A stretch of DNA of 64,000 nucleotides, from positions 124,001 to 188,000 of the forward strand of contig NZ_JAGFPE010000002.1 of NCBI RefSeq assembly GCF_025962655.1, read 5' to 3'. This document shows, piece after piece, positions 7,998 through 17,075 of this stretch. Source of the stretch: Candidatus Symbiopectobacterium sp. NZEC151. Its GTDB lineage: Bacteria > Pseudomonadota > Gammaproteobacteria > Enterobacterales > Enterobacteriaceae. Made by a program: the position numbers and the translations under genes. Below the pieces are notes generated by a model. It searched no databases, was not told the origin of the DNA, and worked only from the letters and a program-made list of their open reading frames with translations. Position 1 is the first letter of the stretch, and each line of letters starts with the position of its first letter.

Positions 7998-9139
7998 GCC
8001 GCACTCTCCACTGACTGATCAAGAAGCAGGCTCACCGTGATGCCTTTCGGGCATTCGTAGGTGCGCACCGTGATATAAATCTCAACCTGGCTTTTGCTGC
8101 GCCAGGTGATCACCACGTCGCCATCCTGCGGCGCTTTCACCTCACCGGGGAACGTCACGCCGTTAATCTGGCTGCTGCGGGACATTTCGCGCAGCGTCTT
8201 GGCAAAATACGCTTGGTGTGCGGCAATGCTGCCCGGTGTGCTGTTCAGGCTGCGATCGGCAATTTTGGCAATCGCCTGGAGACGCACACGCCGCGCCGCT
8301 TTATCGACAATGCGCAGGTTTTCGATCGCCTGATAATCTCCGCCCTCCACGTCCAACGTGCGACCATCTGACCAGTAATAGCCGTCATAGTCGGGATACC
8401 ACATCGGCACGCTGTAGCGCTGTTTCTCCAACGCCTGCAACGTGGCCAACTCCAGCACGTTACCTTTGCCGTCTACCGGTAAATCCGCATTGCCCATATC
8501 CAGCAAGGCACCGGTCTGCACGCGTGCCGGGCTGTCTGCGATCGTCACCGCACGATTGCACAGGCGGCCCACTAACACGCCAGGCTCATTCCCCCACAGA
8601 CGCGGCGACAGTTGCACCGCTGGCACCGCTGCACCGTTCTGTAAGGTACTCAGGCGGGTAAGGTACTTTGTCCAGTCCTCATCCTTGCCGGGGCCACCCA
8701 CGGCCAGCACAAACCACACCCAGCGCCCAAACTGCGCGATTAACTCCGCGCGCAACGTGGCGGCGGTCTGGATTGTGGTTTTGCTCGCGTCCAGCGTCAG
8801 CACTACCCCTTCAACGCTTGCCACCTGCTGCGCAGTTTTCACTGCCGACGCCCACGCCTTTTCGGCATCGGCGGCGGTCAAATCGCTGGGCAGCACAAAC
8901 ACATAACCGCTCCAGTTTTGCCCCGCATTACGCATGGCGGCTTTGACCGTACTTTTCAGGGTGCTATCGTCTGCGCCTAACAACGCATCAAAATCACTTT
9001 GCGTATTCACCGGCATGGCCTGGCCCGTGGTGGCTTCCTTGCCGCTGCCCAACCCAACGAACAACACCACACGCTCGATCTCGTTGGTTTCGCCCTGTAG
9101 CTGGTTAACCTGATTAATTTGTACCGTTGGCCAACTCAT
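7994..9139 (-). CDS. Phage contractile tail sheath (DUF2586 family)
   Basis: This 381-residue protein has the DUF2586 pattern: MSWPTVQINQVNQLQGETNE at the start, VVLTLDASKTTIQTAATLRA in the middle, and a C-terminal part with TRYEC-type strand (ITVRTYECPKGITVSLLLD). In the HP1 branch this family forms the contractile sheath. It is immediately followed by the tube gene, overlapping by 4 bases. Confidence 0.85.
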   Translation of the reverse strand: MSWPTVQINQVNQLQGETNEIERVVLFVGLGSGKEATTGQAMPVNTQSDFDALLGADDSTLKSTVKAAMRNAGQNWSGYVFVLPSDLTAADAEKAWASAVKTAQQVASVEGVVLTLDASKTTIQTAATLRAELIAQFGRWVWFVLAVGGPGKDEDWTKYLTRLSTLQNGAAVPAVQLSPRLWGNEPGVLVGRLCNRAVTIADSPARVQTGALLDMGNADLPVDGKGNVLELATLQALEKQRYSVPMWYPDYDGYYWSDGRTLDVEGGDYQAIENLRIVDKAARRVRLQAIAKIADRSLNSTPGSIAAHQAYFAKTLREMSRSSQINGVTFPGEVKAPQDGDVVITWRSKSQVEIYITVRTYECPKGITVSLLLDQSVESAA

Positions 9140-9141
9140 CC

Positions 9142-9846
9142 CTACCCCTTGATATCCTGCGCGTTCACATTCCAGCCAAAGCCGATCGCCTGTAGCTGGC
9201 GTGCCAACGCCTTGTTAAATTCTTCGTCGCTCATGCCCAAAAACGGACGGGCGGGAACATCAATTGTCCAGGCGGCTTTTGCTGCCTTACCGCTCAGCTT
9301 CTTGATAAGTAAACCGGCTTGGTCAAAGCGCATCACGCCCTCAATCTCGCTATAAGCCGGTTTGCGCCAGCGCGTGCCCTGCTTTACCCGATACCCCAAC
9401 GCCCGCAATTTTTTGGCCTGGCGACGTGTAGCTAACCGTGTCGTATCAGATTTGCCTTTCTGCGCCTGGCGACCTTTCACCGATACGCTCATGCCACGCT
9501 GCTGGCCATAACCCACCACGCCAGCCGGAACCGGGTTAGCCCCGTTGCGATATCCACCGCCCTGCAAATAGATACGTACCGACTCTGTTTCCGGCATTTC
9601 ACGGATATGCAGCAATTTGGGCAGGTTGCGCAGCATCTTGCCGCGTCGCCTGCCTTTGCGTTTCGCCCAGGCTGTACCGTCCGGCGTTTGTTGCTGGCGC
9701 ACATGGCGCGCAGCCGCGTTAATCACCCCGTACTTGGCCAACCGCCACAGCAGGCGCTGGCGTTTTTTCGGCGGGAAATCCAGTTGCCGCAACGCCTGGC
9801 GCAGTTCCTTCAACTGCCCTTTATTCAGTTGGCCATCAACAATCAT
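9142..9846 (-). CDS. Phage virion morphogenesis protein (tail completion, gpS-like)
   Basis: This 234-residue, strongly basic protein contains TPDGTAWAKRKGRRRGKML near residue 55 and the C-terminal PARPFLGMSDEEF motif, both characteristic of the phage virion morphogenesis family that includes P2 gpS. These proteins complete the head-proximal end of the tail. It overlaps the gpR-like gene as ATGA and precedes the sheath by 2 bases. Confidence 0.88.
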   Translation of the reverse strand: MIVDGQLNKGQLKELRQALRQLDFPPKKRQRLLWRLAKYGVINAAARHVRQQQTPDGTAWAKRKGRRRGKMLRNLPKLLHIREMPETESVRIYLQGGGYRNGANPVPAGVVGYGQQRGMSVSVKGRQAQKGKSDTTRLATRRQAKKLRALGYRVKQGTRWRKPAYSEIEGVMRFDQAGLLIKKLSGKAAKAAWTIDVPARPFLGMSDEEFNKALARQLQAIGFGWNVNAQDIKG

Positions 9847-10343
9847 GTGGTTTGGCCAATCGGCGCACCGGTTTCATCAGCGCCGTACACGCTGGCCTCT
9901 GAGGCAAACCAGATTTCCGGGTCAGCCAGTCGCCAGCGTTTGCCGTCGAACGGGATAATGCCGTTATCATCTTCAATGATGGTCAGTGAAGACGCGCCTT
10001 TGACCGACACCACCACCGTAGCGGTATCCCGATCGATAACGTCAACATCCAACGTGGGCAACTCCCTATCCAGCCCGGCATCCATAAAGGGCTGTTCGTC
10101 CTGCTCTGTCTGCCAGACCAGCAATAAAGCGCACAGGTTTTTAGGATCAAACTCCCGATAGGGCCAACGCTCCCAACTCAGTACCGCATCAAACTGCATC
10201 ACCGCCAGTTGATACTGGCCCTCTCCGAGATCCCGCTGCGCGCTGATAAAACTGATTTCATCCATAAAGCTGTCAAAGCCCTGCATCACACGCCGTGGCA
10301 GGTTTTGAGTCACAAAGTCGGTTAACGCCTCTAACTGGCTCAT
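9843..10343 (-). CDS. Phage tail completion protein (gpR position)
   Basis: This 166-residue protein begins MSQLEALTDFVTQNLP and has the length and place of P2 gpR (between head completion L and S). Features such as LVWQTEQDEQPFMDAGLDRE are common to this family in HP1-like phages. It should act with gpS in head-tail joining. The assignment rests mainly on order and general resemblance. Confidence 0.72.
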   Translation of the reverse strand: MSQLEALTDFVTQNLPRRVMQGFDSFMDEISFISAQRDLGEGQYQLAVMQFDAVLSWERWPYREFDPKNLCALLLVWQTEQDEQPFMDAGLDRELPTLDVDVIDRDTATVVVSVKGASSLTIIEDDNGIIPFDGKRWRLADPEIWFASEASVYGADETGAPIGQTT

Positions 10344-10792
10344 ACCATTTTCACCGTGGCGCGTTTCAGCCCCTTCATGGTGCGGATAACGATCGCCGCC
10401 TCCGCCAGCAGTCCCTTGCGTGTATCGTCTCCCTCCTGCCCTGGATGAGACTCGCGGCGGCCAATGGTGGCGAATTCCCCCATCAAATCGGCTTTCGCCC
10501 TGGCAAACACCGCTTTTTGATATTGCGCACTCAACAGGTTTTTTCCGTCGAGACTGACACCCGGCACCGCGCTGGCCGTTGCATGGCCATTCGTCTGGTG
10601 TCGCTGTGCCACACTGACCAAATCCGTGTTAACTTCTCCGGCAGCGGTCAATAACGCTTGCGCCACCGTTCCCGCGTCCATGTCTGCCGGGATTTTGCGT
10701 TGCTCCTGGAAATCTTTTAGGTTGAGATCCGGCCAAAATCCATCATTGGCCAGTACCGCATCCTGATAATCCACTGGTGTGCCACTAAACAT
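10340..10792 (-). CDS. L: Head completion/stabilization protein L
   Basis: From ATG 10792 (GGGAG ribosome site 5 bases upstream) this encodes 150 residues of the GPL family: MFSGTPVDYQDAVLANDGFW, then LKDFQEQRKIPADMDAGTVA as in the conserved P2 gpL region, and a C-terminal half ending IRTMKGLKRATVKMV. A GTG at 10834 in the same frame is less likely. gpL seals the filled head before tail joining. Confidence 0.87.
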   Translation of the reverse strand: MFSGTPVDYQDAVLANDGFWPDLNLKDFQEQRKIPADMDAGTVAQALLTAAGEVNTDLVSVAQRHQTNGHATASAVPGVSLDGKNLLSAQYQKAVFARAKADLMGEFATIGRRESHPGQEGDDTRKGLLAEAAIVIRTMKGLKRATVKMV

Positions 10793-10887
10793 TACATCTC
10801 CCGAAAAAGGCGGGCTGACCGGCTTCCACGGCACATCGCACCGTTGTGCATTGCCTCCACCGCGCCCGCCTGGCTTGCGGTAGTCGT

Positions 10888-11589
10888 TTAACTTTTTTGC
10901 AAGGTACGCAGACGCGCAGCGATGGTTTTACGCATCGTGCCTACGCCAACCTTGCGGTGATAATGTTCAGCCTGTGCCAGCAACGCATCGGCTTTCTGCA
11001 ACAGTTCCGCATCTTCCGTCGCCGTGGCGCGCGGCTGGCCATTGTCGTCCCGTAACAGCAGCAACCCGGCAAACTTGAACCACTTGGCGGTGATCTCTTC
11101 ATGCAATCGCCAATGCTCAGCCACGTTTTTAAAGGTGCGCGAGAAATACGGTTCAACACTTTGCCCGCTGCTGGCCGCAATCTCGGCCCACTCCAGCATC
11201 GTATCGGCCACAAAGGCGGCAAAGCTGCGCTTGATGTTGTCCGGGGTGCGCTGTCCCTGCGCAATGGCGATATCCGCCCAATCCAACCCCTGATCAAACT
11301 CTTCAACATCAAACAGCCATACCACGCAGTAAGAGAAAATCGGGTGCTGGTAGGTTTCGCCGCTGTCCAGATACGCCTGGACAGTGGGCAACCAGCGCGG
11401 CAGCAGTTCGCGCCGCTTCATCTCTACCCGATCACTGGTCATGGGTAAGTCACGCAGCCGCACAACATCACGCTCCAACGCCTGAATTTGAAGATGCAGG
11501 CTATGGCCACCGGTGATCGGCTGGCAGCATGTTAGCTGCTGCTCAGTCTGTAAACGGGCGTTATGACGTTGTGCGGGCGACAGGGCCAT
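10888..11589 (-). CDS. M: Terminase small subunit M
   Basis: This 233-residue protein shows P2 gpM-family features: MALSPAQRHNARL at the start, a central segment with YQHPIFSYCVVWLFDVEEFDQ near 80, and an LLLRDDNGQ stretch. gpM recognises the cos end and works with gpP. The gene lies 2 bases after the capsid gene, in the P2 order N-M-L. Confidence 0.9.
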   Translation of the reverse strand: MALSPAQRHNARLQTEQQLTCCQPITGGHSLHLQIQALERDVVRLRDLPMTSDRVEMKRRELLPRWLPTVQAYLDSGETYQHPIFSYCVVWLFDVEEFDQGLDWADIAIAQGQRTPDNIKRSFAAFVADTMLEWAEIAASSGQSVEPYFSRTFKNVAEHWRLHEEITAKWFKFAGLLLLRDDNGQPRATATEDAELLQKADALLAQAEHYHRKVGVGTMRKTIAARLRTLQKS

Positions 11590-11591
11590 AA

Positions 11592-12629
11592 TTATTCCCC
11601 GTCACCGGCAGGCGGGTTTTGCGGTTCGGCCACGGTGCCAATCGTCACCGCTGACTCATCGATCGCCGCGTAAAGCTCCGGGTATTCCACGGCGTAGCCT
11701 TCGTTGCGCAGGTACTTGTTTTCGTACTGCTTACGATCTTCGACAAATTCCGCTTTACGCTGGCGCGTGGTACGTTGGGTGTAGATATGCAGGTTACTTA
11801 GCGTGGTCACGACCATGCGCTTGCCTGGCATAAACGGCGGCACAATGGCCGGACGGCCTGCAATGGTGCTATCCAGCATCTGCGCGGCGATCTTTTCAGT
11901 CGGGCGATCGGCTTTTTGGAACAGGCGGTATTGCTCTGCGGCCACCAGGTCAGCACCGACCAACACCACCAGGCGCGGATCGTTGCGAAACTGCTGCGGG
12001 ATTTTGGCGTTAATCAGGTCAGAGGCCATCGAATCCAGCGAGCGATAGTCGCCTTTTTCGTCCAGCGTCACCTTATCGGTGATAATTTGCTGACCGTCCT
12101 TGAACGTCTTAACCAGAGCGTGCCAGCCAATATTGACGTCTTCGCCGTTCGGGTTTTTATCGGGTTCGGTTGTCTTGGCAACAGACGTACCGTTAAAACC
12201 GATGCGCAGCATATCCAAGGCAAACGCCTGGTTAGAAAACGCCTGTACCTTTTGGAAAAATTCATTCTCCCCACCGGCGTTTGCCCATACCGACAGCAGA
12301 TCCCAGGGCAAGGCGGCACAAGAGTCAGTTTCAACCAGCTTGTACTCATTACCCTCGACCCCAACAGCACGGAGAAAACGCCCACCCTCTTTGCGCCCGG
12401 TATGCAAGGCCGAACTACCAACAGAAACCACCTGGCCCGCAAGCTGATCAACGTCCATCACGTTAATCAGTGACAGGAAATCCACCGACTCCAGCAGCGC
12501 ATCCCGCAACTGCGTTTCCTTTGGATCGGACAGCGCAAAGTACTTGGATACATCCGTTACCCCGTGCGCCTCTGACAGCGCAGCAGAAAACGAGTGTAGA
12601 AAGTCACGCGCCCGCTGATTTAAAAACAT
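11592..12629 (-). CDS. N: Major capsid protein N
   Basis: This 345-residue protein belongs to the P2 family major capsid proteins. Markers are MFLNQRARDFLHSFSAALS at the start, the central GRKEGGRFLR region, and the C-terminal NKYLRNEGYAVEYPELYAAID block, which is highly typical. In P2 the N-terminus is trimmed by the scaffold protease gpO, encoded just upstream. An AGAGGG ribosome site precedes ATG 12629. Confidence 0.93.
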   Translation of the reverse strand: MFLNQRARDFLHSFSAALSEAHGVTDVSKYFALSDPKETQLRDALLESVDFLSLINVMDVDQLAGQVVSVGSSALHTGRKEGGRFLRAVGVEGNEYKLVETDSCAALPWDLLSVWANAGGENEFFQKVQAFSNQAFALDMLRIGFNGTSVAKTTEPDKNPNGEDVNIGWHALVKTFKDGQQIITDKVTLDEKGDYRSLDSMASDLINAKIPQQFRNDPRLVVLVGADLVAAEQYRLFQKADRPTEKIAAQMLDSTIAGRPAIVPPFMPGKRMVVTTLSNLHIYTQRTTRQRKAEFVEDRKQYENKYLRNEGYAVEYPELYAAIDESAVTIGTVAEPQNPPAGDGE

Positions 12630-12698
12630 AGAAATCCCTCTCGCGTCTTAGCGAAATAAAAGTAAACCTGAAATAACTGGCTAATATACTGTTACGAA

Positions 12699-13523
12699 TT
12701 ACACCAGATGGTTAAAGCGCTTTTCTTTATCACCGATTTTACGTTGCGGTAATTTGGTGATTTTCGCATCCAGCTTGCCAAAGTTTTTAATAATTTCCGG
12801 CAGGGCATCACGCAGCTTGGCAAATTCTTGCGTGTCTACCACATCTTTCACAACTTCCAAATCTTCCTGAACTTCTTCCTGCCCGGTTTCCAATGCAGCT
12901 ACACGCGTTTCAAGTGCGGTTAAGGCTTCGGCCAGCGCCTGCAATTTATCGTCGTTGCCTTCGCTGCCTTCTTCCTCAGCAAAATTTTTCGGCTTAATAC
13001 CAAACAGGCTATGCCACGTTGGTTTTGTTGATTCCTTTGCCATTCCCTTTTCCTTAAATGCTTTTACTTCATCAATCACCAGTGGTTTAAATGCACCCAA
13101 CAGGCGATTCCGATTTTTTCGCTTGTGAAAATTTAAGCGCGTTGTACCAACACTGGCGGGTGTATCTGTAACCCCCAGCCCTTCGAGGTAATGCTTTCCG
13201 GTACCACGGAAATTGCCATCCGGCGTTAGCTCCACCGAACAAAAAATCATTTGGCCGTCCCGGTTGGCCTGCAACAAATAGTTATTTGGCCGCAGTTGTG
13301 CATAAAGCCTCATCAACCCGTCGTCGCCCTGTTCTGCCTTGGCGGCTAACACCTCCCCCATATTCCCAAACCATTTTTCATGCTCAGGCCAAATCAGGGC
13401 GGTGTAAAGTTGCGGATCGTAAAGCTCAGCGGCTTCAATTAACCATTGTCGATCCATTTGCCGCTTATCAACGGTTTCGCCCTCCGTCGCGATACAAATC
13501 CAGTTAGTCATTAACTGCGACAT
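12699..13523 (-). CDS. O: Capsid scaffolding protein and protease O
   Basis: This 274-residue protein has two parts. Residues 1 to about 135 form the P2 gpO-type serine protease, with Asp19 (ETVDKR), His48 (WPEHEK) and Ser96 (FCSVE) corresponding to the P2 triad Asp19/His48/Ser107 by motif comparison. The TDTPASVG turn near 120 is also conserved. Residues about 185 to 250 are an Ala/Glu/Leu-rich helical scaffold. gpO guides capsid assembly, cleaves gpN, then itself. Confidence 0.9.
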   Translation of the reverse strand: MSQLMTNWICIATEGETVDKRQMDRQWLIEAAELYDPQLYTALIWPEHEKWFGNMGEVLAAKAEQGDDGLMRLYAQLRPNNYLLQANRDGQMIFCSVELTPDGNFRGTGKHYLEGLGVTDTPASVGTTRLNFHKRKNRNRLLGAFKPLVIDEVKAFKEKGMAKESTKPTWHSLFGIKPKNFAEEEGSEGNDDKLQALAEALTALETRVAALETGQEEVQEDLEVVKDVVDTQEFAKLRDALPEIIKNFGKLDAKITKLPQRKIGDKEKRFNHLV

Positions 13524-13685
13524 AATTAAATTCCGTTTCCCCGTGATATTCGGTCAACCGTATTATTGACGATTAAAACACATGCCGCGACCGTCATTAT
13601 TCTTATGCGTTCGGTTATCGCCATTTCCCGAACAGATAAGAATCGCCATTCAAAAAAAGAAGAAATAACACCGCATAATAGCGAC

Positions 13686-15461
13686 ATGGCTAAATATTCA
13701 GATGAATTAATAGGTGTAGCGCGGGCGCTCTATTTAAAAAGAGCGACACCAAAGGAAATTGCCGCTGATTTAAATCTGCCGAATGCGCGGATCATTTACT
13801 ATTGGGCTGAGAAAGGGAAATGGGCTGACCTGCTGAGTCAGGAAAGTACAGAAGAAGCGATCGAGCGCCGCTATCAGTTACTGGCCGGACGCGACACGAA
13901 AACCGAACTCGAATTAAAAGAAATGGACATGCTTATTGCTCACGCCACCAAGCTGCGGGCGCAGAGCAATAAGCATAAAGAAAAACTGGCCGAGGCTAAA
14001 GGGCAGCGCCAGCAGGTTGAAGATGATGAAGGCGGTAACGAACGTACCAGGAAAAAGCGCCAGTACCGCAAAAACGACATTTCCAGCTTAAGCAAAGAAG
14101 ATTTCGATGCCTGGGCAGAAGAACACCTGTTTGGCTATCAAAAACACCTGCGCGCCAATATCGCACAAGCGGTGCGCAATATCCTGAAAAGCCGCCAGAT
14201 TGGCGCAACCTGGTACTTTGCCTTTGAAGCCTTTGAAAATGCGGTGCTGACCGGTGAACCACAAATATTCCTGTCAGCCAGCCGCGCCCAGGCGGAGGTG
14301 TTCCGTTCCTACATCGTCAACATCGCCCAGCAGTATTTTGATATCACGTTGACCGGCAACCCGATCCGCTTGTCGAACGGTGCCGAACTGCGTTTTTTGT
14401 CTACCAACAAAAACACGGCGCAATCCTACAGCGGCCATCTGTACTGTGACGAATATTTTTGGGTGCCGAACTTTTCCCGCCTGAATGAAGTGGCCAGCGC
14501 TATGGCCACCCATGACAAATGGCGCACCACCTATTTTTCTACGCCGAGCGCCAAAACACACCAGGCGTACCCATTTTGGACGGGTGAAGAGTGGAAGCGC
14601 GGCAGCAAGAAACGTGCAGGGATTAAATTCCCTGATGTTGACCAGCTGCGCGACGGCGGGCGTTTATGTCCCGATGGGCAGTGGCGCTATGTCATCACGA
14701 TGGAAGATGCGATCGCAGGCGGGTTTAACCTGGCCAACATCGAAAAGCTGCGCAACCGCTACAACGTGGACACGTTCAACATGCTGTATATGTGCGTGTT
14801 TGTGGACAGCAAAGACGCGGTTTTCAGCTTTGACGACCTGGAGCGCTGCGGCGTTGACCCGGCCACCTGGCAAGACCATGACCCCAGCGCACCGCGCCCG
14901 TTTGGCAACCGTGAAGTGTGGGGCGGCTATGACCCTGCCCGTTCCGGCGACCTCTCTACCTTTGTGATCATCGCGCCGCCGCTTTATGAGGGTGAAAAAT
15001 TCCGTGTGCTGCGGGTGATTAACTGGCAGGGCATGAATTTTCGCTATCAGGCCAACCAGATCAAGAAGCTGTTCCAGCAATACCACTTCACCTATATCGG
15101 CATAGATATCACCGGCCTTGGCATTGGCGTGTTTGAAAACATCCAGCATTTCGCCATGCGCCAGGCAAAAGCCATTCGCTACGGCGTAGAGACAAAAAAC
15201 CGCCTGGTGATGAAAGCCGCTGACGTGGTGGAAAGCAAACGCATTGAATGGGATCAGGATGAAAAGGCGATCGCCGCGTCCTTTATGGCCATCAGAAAAA
15301 CCACCACCGCCAGCGGCAATGCCATGACCTTTGTTGCCGATCGCAGTGCGGAAACCGGTCACGCGGAGGCCGCTTTTGCCATCATGCACGCGCTGGACAA
15401 TGAACCGCTGAACTATGAGAACAAACTGCAATCCCGATGGAGACTAAAAAAAGCAGCATGA
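13686..15461 (+). CDS. P: Terminase large subunit P (ATPase/nuclease)
   Basis: The ATG at 13686 gives 591 residues, essentially the P2 gpP length (590). The frame is open 120 bases further upstream, but that part lacks family resemblance. An HTH-like N-terminus (TPKEIAADLNLPNARIIYYW) is followed by an ATPase domain with Walker A region SRQIGATWYF (about 169 to 178) and Walker B LYCDE (252 to 256), then a nuclease domain starting GGYDPARSGD. It cuts cos ends and packages DNA into the procapsid. It is divergent from gene O across a short intergenic region. Confidence 0.93.
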   Translation: MAKYSDELIGVARALYLKRATPKEIAADLNLPNARIIYYWAEKGKWADLLSQESTEEAIERRYQLLAGRDTKTELELKEMDMLIAHATKLRAQSNKHKEKLAEAKGQRQQVEDDEGGNERTRKKRQYRKNDISSLSKEDFDAWAEEHLFGYQKHLRANIAQAVRNILKSRQIGATWYFAFEAFENAVLTGEPQIFLSASRAQAEVFRSYIVNIAQQYFDITLTGNPIRLSNGAELRFLSTNKNTAQSYSGHLYCDEYFWVPNFSRLNEVASAMATHDKWRTTYFSTPSAKTHQAYPFWTGEEWKRGSKKRAGIKFPDVDQLRDGGRLCPDGQWRYVITMEDAIAGGFNLANIEKLRNRYNVDTFNMLYMCVFVDSKDAVFSFDDLERCGVDPATWQDHDPSAPRPFGNREVWGGYDPARSGDLSTFVIIAPPLYEGEKFRVLRVINWQGMNFRYQANQIKKLFQQYHFTYIGIDITGLGIGVFENIQHFAMRQAKAIRYGVETKNRLVMKAADVVESKRIEWDQDEKAIAASFMAIRKTTTASGNAMTFVADRSAETGHAEAAFAIMHALDNEPLNYENKLQSRWRLKKAA

Positions 15462-16486
15462 AAAAGACGACTAACCGACGCGGCAAAACGGCTAACAGCG
15501 CTCCGCAAAAGAAAATGAGCATTATCACTTTTGGTAAGCCGGAACCGGTGTTAACCACTGGCACCGATTATCACGATGTGTGGTACGACAACAATTTCGA
15601 CCATTACACGCTACCGATTGATCGCCTGGCGCTGGCACAGCTCATCAATCTGAATGGCCAGCACGGCGGCATCGTCTATTCACGCCGTAACATGGTGGCC
15701 TCTGACTACCTGAGCGGCGGATTAACTCACGATGACATTCTGGCCGTGCTGTTTGATTACATCACCTTTGGGGATGTAGCCATCCTGAAAGTGCGTAACG
15801 GGTGGGGGGATGTTGTGGCGTTGGCCCCGCTGCCGGCACTTTATCTACGCTGCCGAAAATCCGAGGAATTTGTGGTACTCCAGAACGGTGAACCGCTGGT
15901 TTACCCCCCGGAAGATGTGATTTTTATCAAGATGTATGACCCCCAACAGCAGGTGTACGGCCTGCCCGACTATATCGGCGGCATTCACTCCGCATTACTC
16001 AACAGTGAGGCGGTGATTTTCCGACGCCGTTACTACCATAACGGGGCGCACACAGGGGGCATTCTGTATACCAGCGACCCGAACATGACTGATGAGATTG
16101 AAGAAGAGATCGAGCGGCAATTAGCCAGCAGCAAAGGAATTGGCAATTTCTCCACCATTCTGGTGAACATCCCTAACGGCGACAAAGAAGGGGTGCAATT
16201 TATCCAGATGGGCGACATCAGCGCCAAAGATGAGTTTGCCAACGTGAAGAACATCAGCGCGCAGGATATCCTCAACGCCCACCGCTTCCCGGCTGGCCTG
16301 TGCGGTATTATCCCGCAAAATGCGGCGGGATTGGGTGATCCCGAGAAAGCCCGCACTACCTATCGCAAAGATGAGGTGATCCCCATCCAGCGCCGTTTTA
16401 TGGCCGCCGTGAATGGGGATAAAGAAGTGCCGCCCGCCTTACATCTGAAATTCACTATTGATGAAACGCCCGAGGGTGATAAATGA
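15458..16486 (+). CDS. Q: Capsid portal protein Q
   Basis: This 342-residue protein is of the P2 gpQ / phage portal (PBSX-type) family. Typical features are GKPEPV near the start, the DYLSGGLTHDD stretch, ARRYYHNGAH-like FRRRYYHNGAHTGGILY near 190, and the HRFPAGLCGIIP segment near 275. The chosen ATG overlaps the gpP stop as ATGA; an ATG at 15437 in the same frame is possible. The portal forms the dodecameric DNA gate. Confidence 0.92.
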   Translation: MKKTTNRRGKTANSAPQKKMSIITFGKPEPVLTTGTDYHDVWYDNNFDHYTLPIDRLALAQLINLNGQHGGIVYSRRNMVASDYLSGGLTHDDILAVLFDYITFGDVAILKVRNGWGDVVALAPLPALYLRCRKSEEFVVLQNGEPLVYPPEDVIFIKMYDPQQQVYGLPDYIGGIHSALLNSEAVIFRRRYYHNGAHTGGILYTSDPNMTDEIEEEIERQLASSKGIGNFSTILVNIPNGDKEGVQFIQMGDISAKDEFANVKNISAQDILNAHRFPAGLCGIIPQNAAGLGDPEKARTTYRKDEVIPIQRRFMAAVNGDKEVPPALHLKFTIDETPEGDK

Positions 16487-16536
16487 GGTCAAAAATGCTA
16501 AAATTTGGCCAATTTCACTCATCGAGAGCCAGAAAC

Positions 16537-16803
16537 ATGCGTGTACTGAAAGTCGTTTGCCCTGAGTGCAATAGCAAGGCGATTATCCGCAAAACCGTTC
16601 GTAAACATCGCCATATATCAGATATTTACTGTGCATGTGCTGACGTCGAGTGTGGGCATACATTTGTATTAAACATGACGTTTTCACACACAATCAGCCC
16701 AAGCGCTAAATCACAAGACAGCTTATTGAAGGGGATCGTAGATACCTTAGACCCCGAACGGCGACAAATGCTGTTAAATTTACTGCAAAACCCCGCCGCC
16801 TGA
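16537..16803 (+). CDS. ogr: Ogr/Delta-type late gene activator
   Basis: From ATG 16537 the frame gives 88 residues beginning MRVLKVVCPECNSKAIIRKT. It contains CPEC near residue 8 and C-x4-C (CADVEC, near 42), the four-Cys zinc-binding pattern of the Ogr/Delta family, followed by the typical aromatic strand HTFVLNMTF. These proteins activate P2-type late promoters with host RNA polymerase. It follows the portal gene and is closed by a terminator. The upstream open frame (to 16483) overlaps Q and is not needed. Confidence 0.85.
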   Translation: MRVLKVVCPECNSKAIIRKTVRKHRHISDIYCACADVECGHTFVLNMTFSHTISPSAKSQDSLLKGIVDTLDPERRQMLLNLLQNPAA

Positions 16804-16989
16804 TTTGCCCCCTTCATGGGGGTTTTTACGTCCATACTCATCAACCTTGCAGACCAAATCCCGCGTTAACTCCGCAATCCAGTTAATTGCCAACGTCATA
16901 TCTTCATCACAACACTCGCTGTCAGCAATCAATCGCACGACCAGATCTATACGCTGCAAAGCCAACGATTCAAATAAAAAATCCCGCAT
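16780..16989 (-). CDS. Small hypothetical phage protein behind a LexA-like box
   Basis: ATG 16989 with a GAGG ribosome site gives 69 residues (a GTG at 16995 adds two). The protein is helical and acidic in its first half (MRDFLFESLALQRIDLVVRL, then ECCDEDMTLAINWIAEL) and basic/Gly-rich at the end. The family is not recognised. Its 3' end runs antisense through the ogr terminator. An upstream CTG-N10-CAG box suggests SOS control, as for tum of phage 186, but it does not resemble Tum or DinI. Confidence 0.55.
   Translation of the reverse strand: MRDFLFESLALQRIDLVVRLIADSECCDEDMTLAINWIAELTRDLVCKVDEYGRKNPHEGGKSGGGVLQ
16808..16827 (+). terminator. Rho-independent terminator after ogr
   Basis: Stem CCCCC / GGGGG with a TTCAT loop followed by five T residues, 5 bases after the ogr stop. 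Confidence 0.8.
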
Positions 16990-17003
16990 AAACACCTCTA
17001 CAT

Positions 17004-17023
17004 CACTGTATGTATAACCAGTA
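17004..17023. promoter_or_regulatory. LexA (SOS) box candidate
   Basis: The sequence CACTGTATGTATAACCAGTA contains CTG-N10-CAG with an alternating AT-rich centre, close to the consensus TACTGTATATATATACAGTA. It lies 14 bases upstream of the small gene starting at 16989. Confidence 0.65.
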
Positions 17024-17075
17024 TATCAGAATGTTTCTAAAAAAATACTGTATAACGTGACTGTTTCTTAAGGGG

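Noticed and set aside
13566-13685. 40-codon extension of terminase P
   Set aside because: The ATG at 13686 gives 591 residues, the P2 length; the extension has no family resemblance.
17045-17062. Second possible LexA box (ACTGTATAACGTGACTG)
   Set aside because: The second half is CTG instead of CAG, so the palindrome is broken.
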